NCBI RefSeq assembly: GCF_000687165.1 | Contig: NZ_JMKU01000014.1 | Span: 99,715 to 163,714, forward strand | Direction of reading: 5' to 3' | Source: Paracidovorax oryzae ATCC 19882 | GTDB taxonomy: Bacteria; Pseudomonadota; Gammaproteobacteria; Burkholderiales; Burkholderiaceae_C | Length of the DNA stretch: 64,000 nt | Shown: positions 46,007-56,991 of the stretch, piece after piece | Numbering within the stretch: position 1 is the stretch's first letter | Layout of the letters: each line of letters starts with the position of its first letter | Made by a program: the position numbers and the translations under genes | The notes under the pieces: model-generated | Seen by the model: the letters and a program-made list of their open reading frames with translations, nothing else | Databases searched by the model: none | Told to the model about the DNA's origin: nothing

Positions 46007-46645
46007 TCAGCCCGCCCCGGAGCTGCCCTGCGCTCCCGTCTGGAAGAGATGCCCCAGGCCCTGCAGCGTGCCGTCCAGAAAACGCTCCTCCGTCATGCCT
46101 GCCGGGATGTGCAGCACACCGTGGATCACGAGCGACGTGAGCCCGTGCGTATAGGACCAGGCGGCGCGGGCGGCCCGGCGCACCTCGGGGCTGTGCACAT
46201 CCCTTCCGAGCACCTCGGCGATCGTGCTCCTCAGCTCGCCGAAGGCCAGTTCCCGCGCGGAGCGCAGCTCGGGAATCATCTCTCCGGTGGCGAATTCCGC
46301 CCCGAACATGAGCTGGTACAGGGCTGGATTACTGCGCGCGAAGCGGAAGTAGATCAGGCTGGCGTCGCGCAGCTTGCGCACGCCGGAGGCCTCCTTCCCG
46401 CGCCGGGCGATGGCCTCGGCCAATTCGCGAAAGCCTTCGCCCGCCAGGTGCCCGATGAGTTCCGCCCGGTGGGCATAGTGGTGGTAGGCCGCGGCCGAAC
46501 TGACGCCGACCCGCTCGGCCACGGCCCGCAGCGAGAGCTTGGTGGGCCCCACTTCCTCCAGCATCTCCCGTGCGGCCCCCAGCAGGCGCGGGGCGAGGTT
46601 GCCCACGTGGTACGTGTCTCGGGAGCGCGGGGAGGATGTCTTCAT
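46007..46645 (-). CDS. TetR-family transcriptional regulator
   Basis: A 212-residue regulator. The helix-turn-helix is near residues 17-62: LAPRLLGAAREMLEEVGPTKLSLRAVAERVGVSSAAAYHHYAHRAELIGHLA. The C-terminal half (about 85-205) contains RFARSNPALYQLMFGAEF and AWSYTHGLTSLVIHGVLHIP, a form seen in regulators of lipid or aromatic pathways. It is divergent from a dienoyl-CoA reductase gene with a 142-bp gap, so it probably represses that fatty-acid cluster. The inducer is likely an acyl-CoA; that is inference. Confidence 0.88.
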   Translation of the reverse strand: MKTSSPRSRDTYHVGNLAPRLLGAAREMLEEVGPTKLSLRAVAERVGVSSAAAYHHYAHRAELIGHLAGEGFRELAEAIARRGKEASGVRKLRDASLIYFRFARSNPALYQLMFGAEFATGEMIPELRSARELAFGELRSTIAEVLGRDVHSPEVRRAARAAWSYTHGLTSLVIHGVLHIPAGMTEERFLDGTLQGLGHLFQTGAQGSSGAG

Positions 46646-46672
46646 GGGTGGCGGAACTTAGCACAGGCAAGT

Positions 46673-46691
46673 ATCTTTACAGCAATAAGAT
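46673..46691. promoter_or_regulatory. Possible TetR operator in the tetR/fadH gap
   Basis: ATCTT, nine bases, AAGAT in an AT-rich patch between the divergent genes. The arms are short, so this is only a tentative operator. Confidence 0.3.
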
Positions 46692-46694
46692 TAA

Positions 46695-48818
<2,124 letters not shown>

Positions 48819-48870
48819 TCGCAGGGCCCGTTCCATCCCCGTCGTTCCACCCCACAGAGGAGACATCCCC

Positions 48871-49311
48871 ATGACCCAGTCACCATCCCACACCCATCCC
48901 GCAGTCGCCCGATCGCTCGACTCGTGGCACGCAATGATCGCCAGGAAGGATCTCGGCGATCTGCACGCCATCGTCCATCCGGACGCAGTGTTCCGCTCGC
49001 CGATGGCGCACACGGCCTATGCGCCGGCCCCGGCGCTCATCCTGGCGCTCACCACCGTGATCCAGGTGTTCGAGAACTTCACCTACCACCGCCAGCTGGT
49101 CAGCGGCGACGGCCTGAACGTGGTGCTGGAGTTCAGCGCGAGCGTCGCCGGCAAGGACCTCAAGGGCATCGATCTCATCCGCTTCGATGAACAGGGACGG
49201 ATCGTGGAATTCGAGGTCATGGTGCGTCCGATGAGCGGCCTGCAGGCCCTGGGAGCGGAAATGGGCAGGCGCCTCGCCGACAGCATGCCCGCATTCAAGA
49301 CCCGCGCCTGA
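48871..49311 (+). CDS. SnoaL/NTF2-like family protein
   Basis: A 146-residue alpha-beta cone protein. Seen: SLDSWHAMIARKDLGDLHAIVHPDAVFRSPMAHT (helix-strand opening typical of the fold), LALTTVIQVFENFTYHRQLVSGDGLNVVLEFSASVAGKDLKGIDLIRFDEQGRIVEFEVMVRPMSGLQALGAEM. Members are isomerases or dehydratases, or bind small molecules. Placed 52 bp after the reductase and 39 bp before an acyl-CoA ligase, it probably acts on the same substrate. The reaction is unknown. Confidence 0.82.
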   Translation: MTQSPSHTHPAVARSLDSWHAMIARKDLGDLHAIVHPDAVFRSPMAHTAYAPAPALILALTTVIQVFENFTYHRQLVSGDGLNVVLEFSASVAGKDLKGIDLIRFDEQGRIVEFEVMVRPMSGLQALGAEMGRRLADSMPAFKTRA

Positions 49312-49350
49312 CGCCGGAAGCACAAGAAAAAGAATGGAGACACAAGAGAC

Positions 49351-51024
49351 ATGACCGCCCTGCACCGAGGACTCTGGGAAGCCTCCTTTCCCCCCAGCCT
49401 GCGCGGCTACCGCGTGGACCTCGCGTCCCTGCCCGCGAATGCCGCCACGCTGGCCACCGAAGCCGCAAGCCGTTACCAGGGAGACACTGCATTCGGCTTC
49501 GTGCTCCCGGCGGGTGCCAGCACCTTCCACAGTTTCGAGGAAGTGGATGCGCTGTCCGACGCTTTCGCGGCGTTCCTGGTCCACGAGATGGGGCTCGAAG
49601 CCGGAGAGGTCATCGCAGTGCAACTGCCCACGTGCCTGCACTACCCCATCGCGGTCTTCGGCGCGTGGAAGGCCGGGCTGATCGTGACAAACGTCAACCC
49701 CCTGTACACAGGGCGGGAACTGAGGCTGCAGCTGCAGGACTCCGGTGCGAAGCTGCTAGTGGCTTCCGACCTGTTCCTGCAGGTGGCGCAGCCCGTCGCC
49801 GCGGAACTGGGGCTCCGGCTCATGACCGCCAGCCCGGCGGATTTCTTCGCGGAGCCCGTCGCCTCGGCCATCCGCGATGCCCTCCCGGCATCAGGCCGCC
49901 CCGCACCGGACGCGGCGCCCATCCGCATGGTCGATGCCCTGCAGACAGGACAGGCGCGAGGCAGGCCCACCTGGCGAAACCACCCCGTCGCACTCTATCA
50001 ATACACCGGCGGCACCACGGGTCGCAGCAAGGGTGCGGTGATCACCCACCAGAACATCCTCGCCACGCTCCAGATGACGCGGGACTTCCTGCAGGCCTAC
50101 GACGGTCCCCGCCGCGGCGAGACCATCCTGACCGTGCTGCCCCTGTACCACATCTTCGCCTTCATGGTGAACTTCCTGGTGTTCTTCACCTTCGGCGCGA
50201 GAAACCTGCTCGTGCCCAATCCCAGGCCGGTCGCCAACCTGCGCCGCGCCTTCGAGGATTTCGAGGTGGACTGGATGTCCGGGGTGGACACGCTCTACGC
50301 CGGGCTGCTCGCGGAGCCATGGTTCCAGGAGCGCCCCCCGAAGCTCCGCTTCGCCTTCTCGGGCGGAACGGCATTGCGCCCCTCCACCGCACAGGCATGG
50401 ACGGCCCTGGTCTGCCCCATCCTGGAAGGCTACGGCATGACGGAAACCACCTGCATCGTGTCGTGCAATCCACCCACCGGGGCACCCCGCACGGGCTCCG
50501 CGGGCCTGCCCATGCCCGGCTGCCAGGTGCGGATCGTCGATCCGGACGGCAACGACCTGGGCGTCGGCGAACGGGGCGAGCTGCTCGTGCAAGGGCCCCA
50601 GGTGGCCGCCGGCTACCTGAATTCGCCGCAGGACAGCGCGAGCACCATCGCCGATGGCTGGCTCCGCACGGGCGACATCGCGCAAATGGATGCCGATGGG
50701 CATGTGCGCATCGTGGACCGCAAGAAGGACATGATTCTCGTGTCGGGCTTCAACGTCTATCCGAATGAAGTGGAAGACGTGCTGGCGGCGCATCCCGGCA
50801 TCCTCGAGGCGGCAGTGGTCGGTGTACCGGATGCCGCCACCGGCGAAGCCGTGCGGGCCTACGTGGTGCCCCGCGGCACCGGGCTGGACGCGGAGGCCAT
50901 CGAGCGCTATTGCCGCACGCAGCTCACGGCCTACAAGGTGCCCCGGCAAATCGTCTTCAGCACGCAGTTGCCGAAGTCACCCGTGGGCAAGATCCTGCGC
51001 GCGCAGCTGCGCACCGCCGGGTGA
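49351..51024 (+). CDS. Long-chain fatty-acid-CoA ligase (AMP-forming)
   Basis: A 557-residue adenylate-forming enzyme activating a fatty acid for beta-oxidation. Seen: the P-loop-like TGGTTGRSKGAVITHQNI, the linker FVLPAGASTFHSFEEVDALSDAFAAF, GYGMTETTCIVSCNPP with the A5 TET, the hinge GWLRTGDIAQMDADGHVRIVDRKKDMILVSGFNVYPNEVEDVLAAHPGI, and the catalytic Lys near KSPVGKILRAQL. Normal length. It closes the cluster with the dienoyl-CoA reductase and SnoaL genes; a perfect palindrome covers its stop codon. Confidence 0.92.
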   Translation: MTALHRGLWEASFPPSLRGYRVDLASLPANAATLATEAASRYQGDTAFGFVLPAGASTFHSFEEVDALSDAFAAFLVHEMGLEAGEVIAVQLPTCLHYPIAVFGAWKAGLIVTNVNPLYTGRELRLQLQDSGAKLLVASDLFLQVAQPVAAELGLRLMTASPADFFAEPVASAIRDALPASGRPAPDAAPIRMVDALQTGQARGRPTWRNHPVALYQYTGGTTGRSKGAVITHQNILATLQMTRDFLQAYDGPRRGETILTVLPLYHIFAFMVNFLVFFTFGARNLLVPNPRPVANLRRAFEDFEVDWMSGVDTLYAGLLAEPWFQERPPKLRFAFSGGTALRPSTAQAWTALVCPILEGYGMTETTCIVSCNPPTGAPRTGSAGLPMPGCQVRIVDPDGNDLGVGERGELLVQGPQVAAGYLNSPQDSASTIADGWLRTGDIAQMDADGHVRIVDRKKDMILVSGFNVYPNEVEDVLAAHPGILEAAVVGVPDAATGEAVRAYVVPRGTGLDAEAIERYCRTQLTAYKVPRQIVFSTQLPKSPVGKILRAQLRTAG

Positions 51025-51058
51025 GCCGGGGGCGGTGCATGCACCGCCCCCGGCTCAC
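51021..51058. terminator. Perfect 38-bp palindrome between convergent ligase and propionyl-CoA synthetase genes
   Basis: GTGAGCCGGGGGCGGTGCA followed at once by its exact reverse complement, 19 bp per arm with no spacer. It contains the stop codon of the acyl-CoA ligase gene and ends 4 bp before the opposing stop. RNA from either strand would fold into a very strong hairpin, so it should serve as a bidirectional terminator or 3'-end stabiliser. No T-run follows. Confidence 0.75.
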
Positions 51059-51062
51059 TGCG

Positions 51063-52988
51063 CTACGCTGCTCCAGCCAGCAGGTCCCGCACCTGCTGCA
51101 GCGCCGAGGGATCTTCCATGGTGGTGAGGTCCCCCGGGTCGCGCTGCTCGGCCACGGCCTGCAGGGCGCGGCGCAGCAGCTTGCCGCTGCGCGTCTTGGG
51201 CAGCAGCGTCACGAAATGCACGCGCGAAGGCCGGGCCACCGCGCCGAGGCGCTGGTCCACGATCTGCATCACATCCCCTTCCAGCCGCCGGCGGTCTGCG
51301 GCGTCGGCCACGGCCGCCGGATCGCGCGCCACCGCGAAGGCCATCGCCACCTGGCCCTTCAGCGCATCGGCCACGCCCACCACCGCCACCTCCGCCACCT
51401 GCGGATGGGCGGCGATCGCCTCCTCGATCTCCCGTGTCCCCAGCCGGTGCCCGGCCACGTTGATCACGTCGTCGGTGCGTCCCAGGATGAAGTAGTAGCC
51501 GTCCCGGTCCTGGATGCCCCAGTCGAACGTGCTGTACACCAGGCGCCCGGGAATGCTCTTCCAGTACGCCTGGACGAAGCGCTCGTCGTCGCGCCACACG
51601 GTCTGCATGCAGCCCGGAGGCAGCGGCCCCTCGATGGCGAGCACGCCCTTGCGGTCCGGCTCCGTGAGCTCGTCGCCCGTGGTCTGGTCGATCAGCTTCA
51701 CGTCGTAGCCGTACATGGCCTTGCCCGGGCTGCCCGCGCGGGACGGCTGCGGCTCCACCCCGTTGGCCAGCGTGAGGATCGGCCAGCCGGTCTCCGTCTG
51801 CCAGTAGTTGTCCACGATGGGAACGCCCAGGGCCTCGCCGATCCACTGCGCCGTGGGCGCGTCCAGCGGCTCGCCCGCCAGCCACAGCGCCTTCAGGCTC
51901 GACAGGTCGTAGCGCCGCAGCCATTCCGGATCCTGCTTTTTCAGCACGCGCACGGCCGTGGGTGCCGAGAACATGTGCGTCACGCGGTGCCGCTCGACGA
52001 TGCGCCACCAGACGCCTGCGTCCGGACGGATCGGCAGGCCCTCGTACATCACCGTCGCCATGCCGGCGATGAGCGGGCCATAGACGATGTAGCTGTGCCC
52101 CACCACCCAGCCGATGTCGCTGGTGGCGAAGAACACGCCCGGGGCCTGCGCGCCACCGGAACCCTGCACCCCGGCATCGAAGATGTGCCGCATGCTGGCC
52201 GCCAGCGCCACCGCGTACCCGCCCGTATCCCGCTGCACGCCCTTCGGCCGGCCGGTGGTGCCGCTGGTGTAGAGCGTGTAGCTCGGATGGGTCGCCTCCA
52301 GCCACTCGCAGTCCACCCGCGCGTCCAGATGCCGCGTCCGCAGATCCTCCCAACGGTGGTCCCGTCCAGGCAGCAGTTCCATCGGGGCCAGCCCCCGGTC
52401 CACGAGCAGCACCGCGCCCGGCTGGTGCCGCGACAGCCGCAGCGCCTCGTCCAGCAACGGCTTGTACGGCACCACCTTGCCCCCACGCGAGCCCGCGTCC
52501 GCGCTGACGATGGCCACCGGCTCGGCATCGTCGATCCGCGAAGCCAGCGCGCCCGACGCGAAACCGCCGAACACCACCGAGTGCAGCGCCCCGATGCGGG
52601 CGCAGGCCAACATGGCAAACGCAGCCTCGGCCACCATCGGCATGTAGATCAGCACCCGGTCCCCCGCCTGCACCCCGAGCGACCGCAGGGCGGCCGCCAT
52701 GCGCTGCACCTCCGCATGCAGTTCCGCGAAGCTGTAGATGCGCTCGGAATCCGTTTCGGACGAGATCGCGATCAGCGCCGCCTCGCTGCCGCGCTGCGCG
52801 AGATGCCGGTCCACCGCGTTGTGGCAGAGGTTGGTGGTGCCGCCCTCGAACCAGCGCGCGAACGGCGGCCGGTCGTAGTTGCAGATGCGCCGGGGCGGCA
52901 CCTGCCAGTCGATCAGGCGGGCCTGCTCGGCCCAGAAAGCGTCGCGCTCCTGCAGGGAGCGGCGGTGGAAATCGGCATAGCGGCCCAT
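51063..52988 (-). CDS. prpE: Propionyl-CoA synthetase
   Basis: A 641-residue AMP-forming acyl-CoA synthetase of the PrpE/Acs group, activating propionate (or a similar short acid). Seen: FHRRSLQERDAFWAEQARLIDWQ at the start, ISSETDSERIYSFAELHAEVQRMAAAL, TLYTSGTTGRPKGVQRDTGGYAVALAASM (characteristic of PrpE), NYWQTETGWPIL and the Lys-loop KTRSGKLLRRAL with the reversible-acetylation Lys that Pat-type enzymes modify. ATG at 52988 chosen. It may be a client of the Pat homologue at 32274-34967; that link is inference. Confidence 0.9.
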   Translation of the reverse strand: MGRYADFHRRSLQERDAFWAEQARLIDWQVPPRRICNYDRPPFARWFEGGTTNLCHNAVDRHLAQRGSEAALIAISSETDSERIYSFAELHAEVQRMAAALRSLGVQAGDRVLIYMPMVAEAAFAMLACARIGALHSVVFGGFASGALASRIDDAEPVAIVSADAGSRGGKVVPYKPLLDEALRLSRHQPGAVLLVDRGLAPMELLPGRDHRWEDLRTRHLDARVDCEWLEATHPSYTLYTSGTTGRPKGVQRDTGGYAVALAASMRHIFDAGVQGSGGAQAPGVFFATSDIGWVVGHSYIVYGPLIAGMATVMYEGLPIRPDAGVWWRIVERHRVTHMFSAPTAVRVLKKQDPEWLRRYDLSSLKALWLAGEPLDAPTAQWIGEALGVPIVDNYWQTETGWPILTLANGVEPQPSRAGSPGKAMYGYDVKLIDQTTGDELTEPDRKGVLAIEGPLPPGCMQTVWRDDERFVQAYWKSIPGRLVYSTFDWGIQDRDGYYFILGRTDDVINVAGHRLGTREIEEAIAAHPQVAEVAVVGVADALKGQVAMAFAVARDPAAVADAADRRRLEGDVMQIVDQRLGAVARPSRVHFVTLLPKTRSGKLLRRALQAVAEQRDPGDLTTMEDPSALQQVRDLLAGAA

Positions 52989-53096
52989 GGGTGTCTCCTG
53001 CTTGTCGTTATGGCCCGCGCATGTTCGCGCGCAGGCTCGGCAGACCACATCATTCACCCCCCGCTTGCGGCAGGCTGACAGCCGCGCCGCCACCCG

Positions 53097-53711
53097 CTAT
53101 TTCACCAATGCAAGCACTTCCTTGAATGCCGGGTGTTCGCAGCCCCGCAGCCATTCGAACGCCACCATTTCCGTGGTGACCAGCTCCGCCCCCGCCCCCG
53201 CCAGCCGGTCGAACGCGGCGTCGCGGTTGCGCTCGGTGCGCGAGCCGCACGCGTCGGTCACCACCCAGACCTCGAACTCGTCCTCGAGCAGGTCCAGCGC
53301 CGTCTGCAGCAGGCACACGTGCGCCTCGCAGCCAGCGATCACGATGCTGCCGCGCGCATCGGCCGCGGCCTGCGGCTGGGCGGGCTTCTGCAGGTGGCGC
53401 GGCAGGCTGCGGGCGTTGCCGCCCTGCTGCGGCCTGGCCGGCGGACGCAGCCATTCGCCCAGGCCTTCTTCCGCCGCGCTGAACTGCATCTTGGCCAGCG
53501 TCCTGCGGCAGAGCGCCCGCAGCGCGGCATCGTTCGGTCCCAGCCGGGAGGGATTCTGCTCGGTGCCCCACACGGGCACGTCGAGCGCGCGGGCCACCTG
53601 CGCCAGCAGCCGTGCATTGGCCAGCACGGACGGGCCGTCGGAGATGGCGGGCATCAGGCGTTCCTGGTAGTCCACCAGCACGAGTTGGGATTCGAGGGCA
53701 TCAAGCAGCAT
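53097..53711 (-). CDS. Isochorismatase-family hydrolase
   Basis: A 204-residue cysteine hydrolase-like protein. The triad is visible: Asp in QLVLVDYQERLMPAI, Lys in RRTLAKMQFSAAEE and Cys in IVIAGCEAHVCLLQTALDLLE. Family members hydrolyse amides such as nicotinamide or isochorismate vinyl ether. The ATG at 53711 (MLLDALESQ) is preferred to a TTG at 53726. A Gln/Ala/Pro-rich insert (about residues 95-120) is longer than in relatives. Substrate unknown. Confidence 0.87.
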   Translation of the reverse strand: MLLDALESQLVLVDYQERLMPAISDGPSVLANARLLAQVARALDVPVWGTEQNPSRLGPNDAALRALCRRTLAKMQFSAAEEGLGEWLRPPARPQQGGNARSLPRHLQKPAQPQAAADARGSIVIAGCEAHVCLLQTALDLLEDEFEVWVVTDACGSRTERNRDAAFDRLAGAGAELVTTEMVAFEWLRGCEHPAFKEVLALVK

Positions 53712-53787
53712 CGTTTGAAAAGGCAAGCCATGAACAAGGAAAGGTGCATTGTCGCAACATGGCCGGCCTGTCCGGCGCGGCGCGTCT

Positions 53788-55011
53788 TCAGGAGCCGGGC
53801 GGACGCAGCCTCAGCAGCCGGCCCTGCGGACTGTCCGTCAGCACATAGAGCCACCCATCGGGTCCCTGGCGCACGTCGCGGATCCGCTGGCCCAGGCCCG
53901 CCAGCAGGAACTCGTCTCGCACCACCCTCCCATCCTTCAGTTCCAGGCGGTGCAGGCGCGCGAACTTCAACGAACCGATGAACAGGCTGCCCTTCCAAGC
54001 CGGCCCGTAGCGATCGCTCGTCAGGAACGCCATGCCCGAAGGGGCGATCGACGGTACCCAGTAATGCAGCGGCGGCTCCATGCCGGCCTTCTGCGTCAGC
54101 CCCTCGCCGATCTTTCCGCCCCCATAGTTCTCGCCGAAGGTGACCAAGGGCCATCCATGGTTGCGGCCGGCCTGCGGCACGTTGATTTCATCGCCGCCCT
54201 GCGGGCCGTGCTCGTGCATCCACAGCCTTCCATCCGGCCCGATCACGGCGCCCTGGGAGTTGCGGTGTCCCCAGCTCCAGATCTCGGGCAGGCCTCCGGA
54301 GCGCCCGACGAACGGATTGCCGGGTGCGGGCGAACCATCGGGCATCACATGCACGACCTTGCCCAGGTGGTTGTCCAGCTTCTGCGCATCGTCCTTGCGT
54401 TCGAAACGCTCACCCAGCGTGAGGAAGACCGACCCGTCTCCCGCCTGGGCGATGCGGCATCCGAAATGGAGGCGGCTGGCCACCTTGGGCTGCTGGCGAA
54501 AGATGACGCGCACGTCCTGCAGCGCCTTTTCGCCCGGCGGCAGCACGGCGCTGGCCAATGCGGTACTGTTCACATCGCCATTGCGCCCATCCGGCTCGGA
54601 GAAGCAGAAGAAGATGCGGCGGTTGCGCTCGAATTGCGCATCCGTCGCGATGTCGAGCAGCCCGCCCTGGCCACCCGCGGCGATGGGAGGCAGTGCTAGC
54701 AAAGGAGCCCCCTTCCTACCGTCGGCCTCCACCACCCGCAACCGGCCGATCCGTTCCGTCACGAGGAAACGGCCATCGGGGAGAAATGCCAGCCCCCATG
54801 GATTGGACAACCCATCCGCGATGTCATCAACTGTGACAGACACCGGGGATTCCACGGGACGGACCGGCGGAGGGGAGGTTTCCGCTGCCGTGGCACTCCC
54901 TGCACCCGCCGTCATGAACACGCAAACGGTGGCGAACTTCAGCGAATTTTTCGCAATTGCACCGATTTCTTGTGATTCCAAAGCGCTTCCTTGTGTCGGA
55001 CGGAGAGTCAT
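53788..55011 (-). CDS. PQQ-dependent aldose dehydrogenase-like protein (glucose/sorbosone family)
   Basis: A 407-residue exported six-bladed propeller. After an unusually long N-region comes a signal segment (LKFATVCVFMTAGAGSATA). The body has LSNPWGLAFLPDGRFLVTERIGRLRVV, GQGGLLDIATDAQFERNRRIFFCFSE, GCRIAQAGDGSVFLTLGERF, EIWSWGHRNSQGAVIGPDGRLWMHEHGPQGGDEINVPQAGRNHGWPLVTFGENYGG, the family's calcium/PQQ region, and FIGSLKFARLHRLEL. It would oxidise aldoses to lactones with PQQ in the periplasm. No PQQ synthesis genes are in view. Confidence 0.9.
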   Translation of the reverse strand: MTLRPTQGSALESQEIGAIAKNSLKFATVCVFMTAGAGSATAAETSPPPVRPVESPVSVTVDDIADGLSNPWGLAFLPDGRFLVTERIGRLRVVEADGRKGAPLLALPPIAAGGQGGLLDIATDAQFERNRRIFFCFSEPDGRNGDVNSTALASAVLPPGEKALQDVRVIFRQQPKVASRLHFGCRIAQAGDGSVFLTLGERFERKDDAQKLDNHLGKVVHVMPDGSPAPGNPFVGRSGGLPEIWSWGHRNSQGAVIGPDGRLWMHEHGPQGGDEINVPQAGRNHGWPLVTFGENYGGGKIGEGLTQKAGMEPPLHYWVPSIAPSGMAFLTSDRYGPAWKGSLFIGSLKFARLHRLELKDGRVVRDEFLLAGLGQRIRDVRQGPDGWLYVLTDSPQGRLLRLRPPGS

Positions 55012-55143
55012 TCCACCTCCAGGGTGTTACTGGATAACGTGCTGCAGAGACACGCTCGGCGATAGCCCCAAGCCATGAAAAAAGACCTGCAGCTACATTT
55101 TTTGCAATTAAAACAAGGCCAACGCGTGATACCCTCGCGCCCC

Positions 55144-55731
55144 ATGTCACGTTGGATTTGCCTTTTGTTACTGGTTTGCGCCACCGCCCATGCCGCTCCC
55201 CACAACAACGCAGCCACTTCGGCGCCTGATGACCTGGATCGATTCCTGATCGACAGGCACCAGGTGCTCAACCAGCTGCGGGAAGTGCGGGCCAGCGTTC
55301 AGGACCGCACCGGGGAGCTGATCTCCACTGCCATGGGCTTTCTCGGCGTCCCGTACCGCCGTGGAGGCAACACGGCCGACAGCGGTTTCGATTGCAGCGG
55401 CTTCATCCGCGCGATCTATGGCCAGACCATCGGTCTCGCCCTTCCGCGCCGGGCCAATGAACAGGCCGCAGCCACGGAAACCATCGACAAGAAGGACCTC
55501 CAGCCCGGAGACCTCGTCTTCTTCAACACCATGCGCCGCGCCTACAGCCATGTGGGCCTCTATCTGGGCGACGGCAAGTTCATCCACTCGCCCCGCAGCG
55601 GTGCGGAAGTCCGGGTGGAAGACATGAGCGCTTCGTACTGGCAACGCCGCTTCAACGGCGCGCGCCGCGTGCTCAGCGAAGACCAGGCGGCCGCCACCCC
55701 GTCCGCTTCCGCACAGAATCCGCTGAACTGA
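55144..55731 (+). CDS. NlpC/P60 (C40) endopeptidase, exported
   Basis: A 195-residue cell-wall hydrolase. Signal peptide from the ATG at 55144 (MSRWICLLLLVCATAHAAP). The NlpC/P60 domain (about 75-180) has AMGFLGVPYRRGGNTADSGFDCSGFIRAIYG with the catalytic Cys in FDCSGF, LQPGDLVFFN, and the catalytic His in AYSHVGLYLGDGKFIHSPRSG. Family members cut the D-Glu-mDap bond of peptidoglycan stems. The longer frame from 55075 would place a non-signal extension ahead of the export signal, so it is not used. AT-rich DNA just upstream likely holds its promoter. Confidence 0.92.
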   Translation: MSRWICLLLLVCATAHAAPHNNAATSAPDDLDRFLIDRHQVLNQLREVRASVQDRTGELISTAMGFLGVPYRRGGNTADSGFDCSGFIRAIYGQTIGLALPRRANEQAAATETIDKKDLQPGDLVFFNTMRRAYSHVGLYLGDGKFIHSPRSGAEVRVEDMSASYWQRRFNGARRVLSEDQAAATPSASAQNPLN

Positions 55732-55740
55732 TCGCCTTTC

Positions 55741-55761
55741 ACGCCCGGTTCTGCCGGGCGT
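55741..55761 (+). terminator. Terminator hairpin after the NlpC/P60 gene
   Basis: ACGCCCGG, five-base loop TTCTG, CCGGGCGT, then TCTGGTTCT. The 8-bp GC stem and partial T-run nine bases past the stop make an intrinsic terminator likely. Confidence 0.7.
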
Positions 55762-56088
55762 TCTGGTTCTGCTGCGCAGCAGTCCATCCGCATGCACGGA
55801 ACTGCCCTGTGCCGTCTCGCCATACTTGGCTCCCTTCGCTGGCCTGCACAGGTTCAAACGATAGACGCGCCGCCCATCCCCTGCCACCGGAAGCCCTCCC
55901 GTCCGGATGTGGGAAGGCTCCGACACCGCGCCCATATCCGGAAGACACGAAAAGCCTTCAGCGGCCGCTAGGCGCCTTGTCCGACACGGCGGTACTGCCG
56001 GGCCGGGTAGATTGAGGAACAGGCACGCGACAATCCGTGCCGGCCCTCCTCCCGCTTCCCCTTCTTCCATCGAAAGCGATCGAACGCC
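55762..56088. other. Intergenic gap without recognised gene
   Basis: About 330 bp between the NlpC/P60 terminator and the GlsB-type gene. No frame with family similarity, no RNA gene and no repeat was recognised. The last 40 bp must carry the ribosome site of the next gene. A promoter is expected but no convincing -35/-10 pair was assigned. Confidence 0.5.
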
Positions 56089-56340
56089 ATGTTTTCCCTG
56101 ATCGGTACCCTGCTCGTCGGCCTCGTCGTCGGTCTGCTCGCCCGTGCCTTGAAGCCCGGGGATGACAAGCTAGGCTGGATCATGACCTCCCTGCTCGGGG
56201 TGGCTGGCTCCTTCCTCGCCACTTACGTGGGTGTCGCCATGGGCTGGTACCAGCAGGGCGAAGCCGCGGGGTGGATCGCCTCCATCGTCGGCGCCATCGT
56301 GCTGCTGGTTCTCTACGGCATGATCCGCAGCAAGTCCTGA
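56089..56340 (+). CDS. GlsB/YeaQ/YmgE family membrane protein
   Basis: An 83-residue protein with three spans: LIGTLLVGLVVGLLARALKPG, LGWIMTSLLGVAGSFLATYVGVAMGWY and AAGWIASIVGAIVLLVLYGMI. The KPGDDKLGWIMTSLLGVAGSFLATY segment is the family hallmark (transglycosylase-associated protein). Such proteins are stress-linked; their biochemical role is unclear. It has 23 bp to the next gene and likely shares its transcript. Confidence 0.9.
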   Translation: MFSLIGTLLVGLVVGLLARALKPGDDKLGWIMTSLLGVAGSFLATYVGVAMGWYQQGEAAGWIASIVGAIVLLVLYGMIRSKS

Positions 56341-56363
56341 CCCGGCCGCTGCACCGCAAGGCA

Positions 56364-56939
56364 ATGGCAGGTCCGTCTACCTCCACTTCCCGCGAATCCA
56401 AGCAGGCCGCCGGCTCCGTACCGGCACCGGATGCCCGCGCCATGGCCAGCGGCCACCCGGCGCTGGAATCGGCGGTGAAGCGAAGCCGGAAGCTTCTCCA
56501 TCGCCGCGCCCTCATGGCCGCCGCTGCCGGCGTCGTTCCCGTTCCCGGACTCGACTGGGCGGTGGATGCGGCCCTGCTCACCCGCCTCATACCGGAAATC
56601 AACGCCGAGTTCGGCCTCACGCCCGAACAGATCGACCGGCTCACGCCGCACAAGCGCGAGCAGGTGCAGAAGGCGGTGGGCATGGTGGGCTCTGCACTGA
56701 TCGGCCGCATCGTCACGCGGGAACTGGTGATGCGGGCCCTGCGCCTCATCGGCGTGCGCCTCACTGCCCAGCAGGCAGCCAAGTTCGCCCCCCTGGCAGG
56801 CCAGGCCGTATCCGCCGCACTGGGCTACGCCACGCTGCGCTACCTGGGCGAACTCCACCTGCGCGACTGCGTGCAGGTGGCCAAGGCGGCAGGGCTGCTG
56901 CTGCCCGCCCCTGGCGAGGGCGTGCCCCCGGCGCACTGA
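56364..56939 (+). CDS. Hypothetical protein, DUF697-like membrane-associated helical protein
   Basis: A 191-residue protein from the ATG at 56364. The first ~45 residues are Ser/Ala-rich and polar. The body (about 50-185) has RRALMAAAAGVVPVPGLDWAVDAALLTRLIPEINAEFGL, which matches the VxPxPGxD pattern of DUF697/YcjF-like domains, then LVMRALRLIGVRLTAQQAAKFAPLAGQAVSAALGYATLRYLGE, an amphipathic/hydrophobic helix pair. No enzymatic motif. It may associate with the inner membrane. The longer frame from 56271 overlaps the preceding gene and is not used. Confidence 0.65.
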   Translation: MAGPSTSTSRESKQAAGSVPAPDARAMASGHPALESAVKRSRKLLHRRALMAAAAGVVPVPGLDWAVDAALLTRLIPEINAEFGLTPEQIDRLTPHKREQVQKAVGMVGSALIGRIVTRELVMRALRLIGVRLTAQQAAKFAPLAGQAVSAALGYATLRYLGELHLRDCVQVAKAAGLLLPAPGEGVPPAH

Positions 56940-56991
56940 GGCCGCAGCCCCGGGTGCGCCAGCCGCCCGGGCCTGGCTGCACAATGCCGCC

